Below, piece by piece: positions 24,014 through 30,714 of a DNA stretch of 64,000 nucleotides. Under the pieces are notes generated by a model that saw only the letters and a program-made list of their open reading frames with translations, searched no databases and had not been told where the DNA came from. The position numbers and the translations under genes were made by a program. How positions within the stretch are numbered: position 1 is the first letter of the stretch; each line of letters starts with the position of its first letter. This DNA is from Bacillota bacterium (GTDB lineage Bacteria > Bacillota > Clostridia > Christensenellales > SZUA-584): positions 1 to 64,000 of the forward strand of contig JAEWBO010000042.1 of assembly GCA_023391105.1 (NCBI GenBank), in the 5' to 3' direction.

Positions 24014-24448
24014 ATGGATGTTGCAAGCGCGTGTCTTGTGGGGCATAAATGCCGTTATAACGGCGAGGCAAGTGAAGACTTAAGGATCAAAAAAATGTAT
24101 GAGAAGGGATTGGTCATGCCTGTCTGTCCCGAGCTGCTCGCGAAACTGCCTGTGCCGCGCGCCGCATCCGAGATCGTAGACGGTGACGGAGAGGATGTAC
24201 TGGCCGGCCGTGCACGCGTGATGGCGCAGGATGGCGCAGACATAACGCGGGAGTTTGTGAAGGGTGCGCAAATGACGCTGGAAATCGCGAAGAAATGTGG
24301 CGCGAAGCGCGCGTATCTGAAGGCCAAGAGTCCTTCATGCGGCTGTGGACATATTTATGACGGTACGTTCACCGGACAACTGTGCCAAGGTGATGGCGTG
24401 ACAAGTGCGGTCCTTAAAAAACACGGCATAGAAGTGATCGAAATATGA
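24014..24448 (+). CDS. DUF523 family protein
   Basis: 144 residues, normal for the family. It has the conserved Cys/Gly pattern: ASACLVGHKCRYNG at the N-terminus, MPVCPELLAKLPVPR, and KAKSPSCGCGHIYDGTFTGQLCQGDGVTSAVLKKHGIEV near the C-terminus. The five conserved cysteines suggest a metal or Fe-S site, but the biochemical function is unestablished as far as I know. AAAGGAG ribosome site; co-directional with mutS2, 12 bases apart. Confidence 0.9.
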   Translation: MDVASACLVGHKCRYNGEASEDLRIKKMYEKGLVMPVCPELLAKLPVPRAASEIVDGDGEDVLAGRARVMAQDGADITREFVKGAQMTLEIAKKCGAKRAYLKAKSPSCGCGHIYDGTFTGQLCQGDGVTSAVLKKHGIEVIEI

Positions 24449-24487
24449 AACATTTATGAATAATCGGTGAAATATGAACAAGCTATA

Positions 24488-24517
24488 TTGGTTCATGCCG
24501 AGCAATTGGTCTATAAT
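24488..24517 (+). promoter_or_regulatory. Promoter of the two-component operon
   Basis: TTGGTT (24488-24493), 18-base spacer, TATAAT (24512-24517), 58 bases before the response-regulator ATG. Confidence 0.6.
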
Positions 24518-24575
24518 AGTAAAATAATATGCTTAAAAATATCCTTTATTTATATAAACGGGTGAGGTGAAAGTA

Positions 24576-25256
24576 ATGTCGAAGGACATATTGGTCGTTG
24601 ACGATGATAAGAATATCTGCGAAGTCATTAAGCTCTATCTGCAAAAGGAAGACTTTAGGGTCACACTGGCTTACGACGGACAAGCGGGCATCGAAGCGTT
24701 TGAGCGCAATACACCCGCGCTGGTTGTGCTGGATATCATGATGCCACGCAAGGATGGCTGGGAGGTATTAAAGCAGATCCGCAAATCCAGCTCGGTGCCT
24801 GTGATTATGCTCACCGCCAAGGGTGAGACGTTTGATAAGGTTTTGGGCTTAGAGCTGGGCGCAGACGACTACATCGTAAAGCCGTTTGATCCCAAGGAGT
24901 TTATCGCGCGCGTCAAGGCGGTCACACGCCGCGCAGGTATGCAGGAGGAAGAAAACAAACAGATCAGCTATGAAGGGCTGAACATCGATATTTCCAACTA
25001 CACCGTTACCTACAAAGGCGAGATCGTGGAAATGCCGCCCAAGGAAATTGAGCTGCTGTACTTCCTCGCGTCACATCCCAATAAGGTATACACGCGTGAG
25101 CAGCTACTGCAGCAGGTTTGGGACTTTGAGTTCTTTGGCGATTCGCGTACGGTAGATGTCCATATCAAACGGCTTCGCAAAAAGCTTTACGATCAGGGAG
25201 AACACTGGGAGATCAAAACGGTCTGGGGCGTGGGCTACAAGTTTGAGGTTCGGTAA
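24576..25256 (+). CDS. OmpR/PhoB-family response regulator
   Basis: 226 residues from ATG 24576 with GGTGAGGTG upstream. The receiver domain has the acidic pair DDD (residues 9-11), phospho-acceptor Asp53 (VVLDIMMPRKDG), Thr/Lys of LTAKGE and YIVKPF. The C-terminal winged helix (about 130-226) has KEIELLYFLASHPNKVYTREQLLQQVW and SRTVDVHIKRLRKKL. The stop is directly followed by the kinase ATG. With the HtrA protease gene next in line, it may act like CssR/CpxR-type envelope stress regulators (inference from context). No direct repeats typical of its binding site are obvious in the htrA upstream region. Confidence 0.94.
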   Translation: MSKDILVVDDDKNICEVIKLYLQKEDFRVTLAYDGQAGIEAFERNTPALVVLDIMMPRKDGWEVLKQIRKSSSVPVIMLTAKGETFDKVLGLELGADDYIVKPFDPKEFIARVKAVTRRAGMQEEENKQISYEGLNIDISNYTVTYKGEIVEMPPKEIELLYFLASHPNKVYTREQLLQQVWDFEFFGDSRTVDVHIKRLRKKLYDQGEHWEIKTVWGVGYKFEVR

Positions 25257-26711
25257 ATGTCAAAGTCGCTTTTTACCCGAATGCTTGTCGTTTATCTGCT
25301 GATTATTTTGATTGCGTTCACATTGCTGGGCGGGATATTTTTTGAAACGCTGAAGAATCAGTTCCTTAATTCGCAGATGCAAACGATGATGGATAATGCA
25401 GAAATCATCAACGACTGGAATACGCTAAGGTTCTACGTCGAAATGTCAGGCGAGGATTTTCAAGCGCGGCTGATGCAAAAGGCCATTAGTGATAAGACTG
25501 TCATCTGGCTGATTACCCCTGACGGAGGTGTCTATAGCATCGCCGATCCTGAGGAAAAAAGTGATATCGATAAATTGTATTCCGCGGCCAATACGTTTGA
25601 TTTTCTTTCGGACACCTTGCAAGGCAAAAAAGTGACGCGGATATCCAACGTCCACAATTCGTTTAAAGACACGGTTATGACTGTGGCTATACCCTTAAAA
25701 GTAGACAACACCATTCAAGGCGCGATCGTGGTACATAAAGAGGTGCAATCCGTCAACATGGGTATCAACGCGATATTCCACCAGGTTTTTATGCCGCTGT
25801 TGATTTCCGTGGCATTTGCTGCGATACTCGTTTTCATTCTGTCGAGGTACATCGTGCGGCCGATAAGAGATATATCTTATGCGGCAGGGGAGTTGTCCCG
25901 CGGCAATCTCGATTGGCGAGTGACGCCGAGAACCAAGGATGAGATCGGTGAGCTTGCCGAATCGTTCAACAGGATGGCGGAGGAGCTCAAGTTGCAGGAC
26001 GGTTTGCGCAACACGTTTATCGCAAACGTGTCGCACGAACTGCGCACGCCCCTCGCATCCGTGCAGGGCTTCATCCAGGGCATGCTGGATCGGGCGATCG
26101 AGGAAAATGATCGCGACAAATACCTGGAAATCGTGCTGGGTGAAACAAAGCGCATGAACACGCTGATATCCGATCTGCTGAACCTTGCGAAGATCGAATC
26201 CGGCAAGTTTCCGATCGAATACAGTGAATTCGATATCAATGAGCTGATCCGTCGCTGCATATTAACATTCGAGCAGCGCATCGAAGAAAAACAGATCGAG
26301 GTTAATATCCGGCTTGCCGATAACAAGCTGTTTGTATGGGCGGACGAGGATCGCATTTCGCAGGTCATCACCAATCTTGTGGACAATGCCGTCAAGTTTA
26401 CCCCTTCGGGCGGTGAACTGAAGGTTTGGACGCATGCGGCGGATAACAAGGTGTATGTGAGCATAGCGGATACGGGCGAAGGCATACCTGTGGAAGATCA
26501 GCCGTACGTTTTCGAGCGCTTTTTCAAGGTGGACAAATCCCACAGCCAAAGCACGCCGGGCACCGGTATCGGTCTTTCCATCGTCAAGCGTATTATTTCG
26601 CAGCATGGAGAGAAAATAACGCTGCAATCGGTGCCGGGCAAAGGGACAACGTTTACATTTTCCCTAACGCGTACGTTTGAGGGTTCATCGCAAAGCCCTC
26701 AAGGAAAGTAA
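25257..26711 (+). CDS. Membrane sensor histidine kinase
   Basis: 484 residues. TM1 about 8-29, an extracellular sensor of about 140 residues (30-172) with a single-Cache/PAS-like look (VIWLITPDGGVYSI), TM2 about 178-197, HAMP (RYIVRPIRDISYAAGELSRGNLDWRV), DHp with phospho-acceptor His260 in NVSHELRTPLASV, and an HATPase domain with N box (NLVDNAVKFT), G1 (DTGEGIP) and G2 (GTGIGLSIV). It starts immediately after the regulator stop (TAAATG), and a promoter precedes the htrA gene that follows. It likely detects envelope condition or a cell-wall signal, but the ligand cannot be read. Confidence 0.94.
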   Translation: MSKSLFTRMLVVYLLIILIAFTLLGGIFFETLKNQFLNSQMQTMMDNAEIINDWNTLRFYVEMSGEDFQARLMQKAISDKTVIWLITPDGGVYSIADPEEKSDIDKLYSAANTFDFLSDTLQGKKVTRISNVHNSFKDTVMTVAIPLKVDNTIQGAIVVHKEVQSVNMGINAIFHQVFMPLLISVAFAAILVFILSRYIVRPIRDISYAAGELSRGNLDWRVTPRTKDEIGELAESFNRMAEELKLQDGLRNTFIANVSHELRTPLASVQGFIQGMLDRAIEENDRDKYLEIVLGETKRMNTLISDLLNLAKIESGKFPIEYSEFDINELIRRCILTFEQRIEEKQIEVNIRLADNKLFVWADEDRISQVITNLVDNAVKFTPSGGELKVWTHAADNKVYVSIADTGEGIPVEDQPYVFERFFKVDKSHSQSTPGTGIGLSIVKRIISQHGEKITLQSVPGKGTTFTFSLTRTFEGSSQSPQGK

Positions 26712-26730
26712 CGCTTTGTTTACCTCTTGT

Positions 26731-26761
26731 TTGCATTTTGTTAAAAATAGGTGTATATAAT
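26731..26761 (+). promoter_or_regulatory. Promoter of the HtrA-like gene
   Basis: TTGCAT (26731-26736) with TATATAAT (26754-26761); the spacer is 17 to TATATA or 19 to TATAAT. The htrA-like ATG is at 26806 behind AAGGAGG. Confidence 0.6.
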
Positions 26762-26805
26762 GTCATACATACAGCAATAATGTTCCTAAAGAAGGAGGTT
26801 TTCAT

Positions 26806-28197
26806 ATGGACGATGAATTGAGACACCAAGACAGTGGAGACGAAAACAGACCCGAGCGTGCAGAGGAAGGACAACAATACAGAGCGGAGCAGCAGGCTTC
26901 ACCAGCCGCCGGATATGGGTTTTACGAACAGCAGAACCAAAATTGGGGACAGGCATGGCAGCAGCCGCCTTTTAGCGGCGGAGCTGTTCCGCATAAGCCC
27001 AAAAAATCAAAGGGTGCGCTCATCGCACTTCTTATTGTGGTTTGTCTGCTCGGCGGCGTGGCCGCGGGCACTTTTCTCGTAGCGCCGGGAATCGGCAACC
27101 TTCAAAATTCGCTGCCGAACGGTCTTGCTATGCTGCCGGACAATAACCCAGCAGCCACACAGCCTGCAGTCAGCGACGATCAGACGGCGGAAGTGCCCGA
27201 AATCGGCGGCGCTGCTCCGAACATCGAAGCAACTACGAGCCCCATCGTGCAGATTGCCAAGGAAGTCGGGCCGTCTGTTGTGGGTGTGGCGGTCAGCGTG
27301 AATCAGCCGATGCTGGGACAGCAGGGACCAACTGAACAGCAAAGCGGATACGGCACAGGTGTTATCATCACGCAGGACGGTTATATCGTGACAAATAACC
27401 ACGTGGTAGAGGGAAGTGATTCCGTCAATATCACGCTTTACAACGACGAAACCTTATACCCGGCCACTGTCGTGGGTGTGGATGCCACGACAGACCTTGC
27501 CGTGCTCAAGATCGAAGCGACAGGGCTTATCCCTGCGGCGCTTGGTGATTCGGGTGCGCTTGAAGTGGGTGAAACGGTGGTCGCCATCGGCAATCCCTTG
27601 GGCGCTTCGCTTGCGGGCAGTGTGACTTCGGGCATTGTGAGCGCGCTCAACCGTAACATTAGTACCGAAGGATTCAGCCAGGAATATATACAAACGGACG
27701 CAGCAATCAATCCCGGCAACAGCGGCGGTGCGCTGGTCAACATGAAGGGGCAAGTTATCGGCATAAACACTTTGAAGACTTACCTTGCCGGATATGACGA
27801 CTATGGCGTACCTATCGGTACAGAGGGCATCGGCTTTGCGATACCGATCAATACCGCGAAGCCTATTATTGAGCAGCTTATTGCAACGGGCAGCATTCAG
27901 CGCCCCGGCATAGGTATAACGTGTCTTGTGGATATGACCAACCAATATAATGCAGCAGGGGCGCCTGCAGGTGTCACGGTGGTGAATGTAACGAAGGACG
28001 GCCCTGCCGCAAAGGCGGGTCTTGAAGCTTATGATATCATCACTGTCATAGACGGAATTGCGGCGGATTCGGTGGAAACACTGACAACGGCCATTCAGAA
28101 ACACAACGTCGGTGATAAGATTGAGCTTACCGTGTGGCGCAATGGACAGGAATATAAGGCTGTTGTGACGGTAGGAGACTTAAACAATATGAGCTGA
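26806..28197 (+). CDS. HtrA/DegP-like membrane-anchored serine protease
   Basis: 463 residues. A Gln/Glu-rich cytoplasmic N-terminus (1-65) is followed by one TM (about 68-92, KGALIALLIVVCLLGGVAAGTFLVAP), a linker, a trypsin-like protease domain and one PDZ domain at the C-terminus (about 365-460, RPGIGITCLV...GPAAKAGLEAYDIITVIDG). The catalytic triad is visible: His in VTNNHVVEG, Asp in TTDLAVLKI and Ser in NPGNSGGALVN. The active site faces outside, where it degrades or refolds damaged proteins. It follows the two-component pair, like cssRS-htrA systems, but with its own promoter. A terminator follows. Confidence 0.93.
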   Translation: MDDELRHQDSGDENRPERAEEGQQYRAEQQASPAAGYGFYEQQNQNWGQAWQQPPFSGGAVPHKPKKSKGALIALLIVVCLLGGVAAGTFLVAPGIGNLQNSLPNGLAMLPDNNPAATQPAVSDDQTAEVPEIGGAAPNIEATTSPIVQIAKEVGPSVVGVAVSVNQPMLGQQGPTEQQSGYGTGVIITQDGYIVTNNHVVEGSDSVNITLYNDETLYPATVVGVDATTDLAVLKIEATGLIPAALGDSGALEVGETVVAIGNPLGASLAGSVTSGIVSALNRNISTEGFSQEYIQTDAAINPGNSGGALVNMKGQVIGINTLKTYLAGYDDYGVPIGTEGIGFAIPINTAKPIIEQLIATGSIQRPGIGITCLVDMTNQYNAAGAPAGVTVVNVTKDGPAAKAGLEAYDIITVIDGIAADSVETLTTAIQKHNVGDKIELTVWRNGQEYKAVVTVGDLNNMS

Positions 28198-28220
28198 CAA
28201 CCTATAATTGACCTAAGAAA

Positions 28221-28262
28221 GAAGCAGGTCGGCGGATGTTCTCGCTGATCTGCTTCTCTTTT
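28221..28262 (+). terminator. Terminator after the HtrA-like gene
   Basis: GAAGCAGGTC (28221-28230) pairs with GATCTGCTTC (28247-28256) with one mismatch/wobble and is followed by TCTTTTCTC. Confidence 0.7.
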
Positions 28263-28322
28263 CTCAAGAGAAATTACCTTGAGAATCGAACCGGGGTGCC
28301 AAAATAAATCTTGTTTCGCGCG

Positions 28323-28433
28323 CTAAAGCTCTGAGTCTTTCATTGGACGGTATTGATTCTCAGCTTTGTTTTCGTGACCAACGGTATCGTTCATCTTTTT
28401 TTGAACCTTGGTACGCGCTTTTCTAATCTTCAT
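28323..28433 (-). CDS. Small basic protein, 36 residues, unknown
   Basis: ATG at plus 28431-28433, stop TAG at 28323-28325. A very strong ribosome site GGAGGTGAT lies 9 bases upstream of the ATG, which is why I call it. The product begins MKIRKARTKVQKKMNDTVGH and ends QYRPMKDSEL: strongly basic first half, no membrane segment, no Cys, hydrophilic throughout. I recognise no family. It stands alone in the 435-bp gap between the htrA-like and aroE-like genes; beyond its stop (28261-28285) there is an 8-bp inverted repeat TTCTCAAG/CTTGAGAA without a U tract. It may be a small RNA- or DNA-binding or stress protein; this is a guess from charge only. Confidence 0.5.
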   Translation of the reverse strand: MKIRKARTKVQKKMNDTVGHENKAENQYRPMKDSEL

Positions 28434-28567
28434 TATGTATCACCTCCGCAGATATATTGCCCCGAATTCAGTCATAATATTACATAAACCGGAGTGAAAC
28501 GCGATTCCTCGCCTTAGATGGAAGCATGCTCGTTTTTACAACCGTTTTTACTAGAAAAACAACCATT

Positions 28568-28597
28568 TTGTTATGAAAAAGATTATGTTATGATAAT
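28568..28597 (+). promoter_or_regulatory. Promoter of the AroE-like gene
   Basis: TTGTTA (28568-28573), 18-base spacer, GATAAT (28592-28597). It leaves a very short leader before the GTG/ATG starts at 28633-28645. Confidence 0.5.
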
Positions 28598-28632
28598 TAA
28601 CATTCCGCATACTCAAATGACAAGTAGGAATT

Positions 28633-29472
28633 GTGAGAGAAATGATGAGCGAATTTTCAAGCTATGGTCTGGTTGGGGAGGATATCACCCATTCGTTTTC
28701 ACCATCTATATACAACACTATTTTTGATACGCTGAAAATCGAGGCTGTCTATTTTCCGTTTCCCGTTCCTAAAGACAGGTTTTTGTCCGCGCTCCCCATA
28801 CTGCGCATGGAGTTTGCAGGCTTCAACACCACTGCGCCCTTTCGCCGGGAAATTATGCTGCATCTGGATAGAACAGATGAAACGGCACGAAAGGCAGGCA
28901 CAGCCAACACAATTGTTGTCAAAGATGAGAAGCTGATTGGTTATAACACTGAAACTGAGAGTTTCAGGCGCAGCCTGATCGGTTTTATAGGTGACCTTCA
29001 CGACAAAGATATCCTGCTGGTGGGCGCGGGCGGTGTGGCCAGAGCAGTGGCCGGTGTGCTGCTGGATAAAGGCGCGTTTCTCACTTTGGTTTCGCGTAAC
29101 GAGGATCATGCCGTGGCGCTCAAAGAGAGTCTGCAGGAGAAATATCACAAAAACAGGATCAAGACGGTTAAAGGCCTTTCGGAGCCGGACGAGTTCTACG
29201 CCGTATTCAATACGGCCAAGGTGGATATTGGAGGCAAAGCCTCAGATATTTACATCCACCCGCACACATACCAAAGCTTTAAATTTGCTTATGATACGTC
29301 TTATGTGCCCACGGAATTCTTGAAAAAGGCGAAAAGCTACGGCGCAAAAACAAAAAACGGTCTGGACATGCTTTTCTATCAGGCCGTCATCTCGGTCAAT
29401 CTTTGGATGGGGCAGGAGATGGAGCCAAAAGCAATTGAGGAAGCCCACCGCAGGGTGATTGAACAGTTTTAA
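28633..29472 (+). CDS. Shikimate dehydrogenase-like protein with altered catalytic pair
   Basis: 279 codons counted from GTG 28633; ATG 28642 or 28645 are equally good starts because no strong ribosome site decides. The AroE fold is clear: substrate serines in HSFSPSIYN, AGTANTI (Asn of the site), dinucleotide motif VGAGGVARAVAGVLL, and the C-terminal GLDMLFYQAVISVNLWMG with the family Gln. But the catalytic Lys of NVTxPFK is Arg71 (NTTAPFRR), and the catalytic Asp of GYNTDGxGF is Glu107 (GYNTETESF). Both members of the Lys/Asp dyad are therefore changed conservatively. It may be a slow or re-purposed shikimate/quinate dehydrogenase-like enzyme (YdiB/AroE-like groups) rather than the biosynthetic AroE. 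It has its own promoter. Confidence 0.82.
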   Translation: MREMMSEFSSYGLVGEDITHSFSPSIYNTIFDTLKIEAVYFPFPVPKDRFLSALPILRMEFAGFNTTAPFRREIMLHLDRTDETARKAGTANTIVVKDEKLIGYNTETESFRRSLIGFIGDLHDKDILLVGAGGVARAVAGVLLDKGAFLTLVSRNEDHAVALKESLQEKYHKNRIKTVKGLSEPDEFYAVFNTAKVDIGGKASDIYIHPHTYQSFKFAYDTSYVPTEFLKKAKSYGAKTKNGLDMLFYQAVISVNLWMGQEMEPKAIEEAHRRVIEQF

Positions 29473-29530
29473 AGTCATATCTGTTTATAAGTCAATGTGG
29501 CTGAAAGGTTGCAGCCATGACGGAATCCGG

Positions 29531-30463
29531 TTAATCGCCGAGGACGATCTGTATACTATTTCCGTCAGATTTAAAAAGCACATCGCCCGAGTTATCGGTG
29601 CGCAGCGTCTCAATACTGTATCGGCCGAGTAAATCCAGTGTTTCATCATGCGGATGGCCGTATTTGTTATCCTTGCCGCAGCTGATCACCGCATAATCTG
29701 GCGAAACGGCTTTCAGAAATGTTTCGGATGTGCCGGTATATGATCCGTGATGAGCCACTTTTAGCACGTCGGCGTCGATATTGTATCCGGCGCCGAGCAC
29801 CTGATCTTCCGCCCATTCTTCGGCGTCGCCCGTAAACAAAAATTCGGTATCCAGATAATCCAGAAAAAGCATCACGCTTTCGTTGTTCGCGTCCTTATTC
29901 GCGTCTTGAGCAGGGGATACGATGGTGCATGCCGCTTCGCCCAGATCAAACGTTACACCTGCAAAAGCTTCAACAATCGGAATTTTACGAGCATCAATGG
30001 TGTCTCTTAAGTTTTGATATGTTTTGGAATCGCTTTGCATGTCGGGTAAATAAATGCAGCCGATTTCATAGTCGTTAATAATTTGAGCCATGCCGCCGAT
30101 ATGATCAGCATGGGGGTGTGTGGCGACAAGTATGTCAATCTGTGAGATGCCGCGCTCATCAAGCTCCTCTTTGATTGCCTTGGCATCCTTTGCTTCTCCC
30201 GCGTCGATCAGCATCGTTTCGTCCGCGCCGAAGGCGACAAGTATGCTGTCTCCCTGATCCGCATCGATGACCATGACATGAAGCTCTTCCTTTAAAACGG
30301 CGGCTGGTGTGGGCGCGGGATGCTCCGAACCGGCCGGTACACCGTTAATGACAGCCACATAAAGCGCAATACAGAGTGTGACGGCCAAACTCAATACAAG
30401 TAAGATTCGATTAAGCCTTCTTGATGCATTTTTTCTCGTGCTGTGTGATCGGCCTTGTTTCAT
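29531..30463 (-). CDS. Secreted/membrane-anchored ComEC-like metallo-beta-lactamase hydrolase
   Basis: 310 residues. A basic N-terminus and one TM (about 18-42) put the enzyme outside the cell. The rest is a metallo-beta-lactamase fold of the ComEC C-terminal type: VMVIDADQGDSILVAF, metal motif ATHPHADHIGG (HxHxDH), FLFTGDAEEWAE and LKVAHHGSYTGTSETFL, with HPHDETL near the end. Stand-alone proteins like this are seen in Clostridia and are thought to be extracellular nucleases or phosphodiesterases (ComEC's own domain cuts or processes DNA). It stands convergent to the aroE-like gene with no obvious partner. It is distinct from the full comEC at 58708. Confidence 0.86.
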   Translation of the reverse strand: MKQGRSHSTRKNASRRLNRILLVLSLAVTLCIALYVAVINGVPAGSEHPAPTPAAVLKEELHVMVIDADQGDSILVAFGADETMLIDAGEAKDAKAIKEELDERGISQIDILVATHPHADHIGGMAQIINDYEIGCIYLPDMQSDSKTYQNLRDTIDARKIPIVEAFAGVTFDLGEAACTIVSPAQDANKDANNESVMLFLDYLDTEFLFTGDAEEWAEDQVLGAGYNIDADVLKVAHHGSYTGTSETFLKAVSPDYAVISCGKDNKYGHPHDETLDLLGRYSIETLRTDNSGDVLFKSDGNSIQIVLGD

Positions 30464-30623
30464 ACCTGTCTCCTTGTTTTCTTAGGGAGTGCTTCCCGTA
30501 TTCGATATGATTCTAGCGCCTGAAAAACTTATCTGTCAACATTGCTGAGTATAGGTTTGTATATTCTTTCATCAATCTTCGCAAAAAGAGAATATCAAAG
30601 AAAAATATCACGCATAATTGATG

Positions 30624-30652
30624 TTGTACTGCCTTACTAAATGGGGTATAAT
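30624..30652 (+). promoter_or_regulatory. Promoter of ppdK
   Basis: TTGTAC (30624-30629), 17-base spacer, TATAAT (30647-30652), with the ATG at 30715 behind GAAGGAG. Confidence 0.75.
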
Positions 30653-30714
30653 TTTTTAGCTAGATTTTTTAACAAGGTTGAAATGCCTTGAAAAATGTTG
30701 AAGGAGTTGTATAA

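Larger units (their letters stand above)
28198..28632. other. 435-bp region with terminator, small gene and promoter
   Basis: Contains the htrA terminator, an 8-bp inverted repeat (28261-28268/28278-28285), the 36-codon minus-strand gene and the promoter of the aroE-like gene. Nothing else is supported. Confidence 0.5.

Noticed and set aside
28275..28300. Sequence resembling the T-arm of a minus-strand tRNA (GGTTCGATTC)
   Set aside because: The flanking 5-bp T-stem does not pair and there is no acceptor stem, anticodon arm or CCA-side in register.
28518..28727. 69-codon plus-strand frame upstream of the aroE-like gene
   Set aside because: It overlaps the aroE promoter and start region and lacks a ribosome site.
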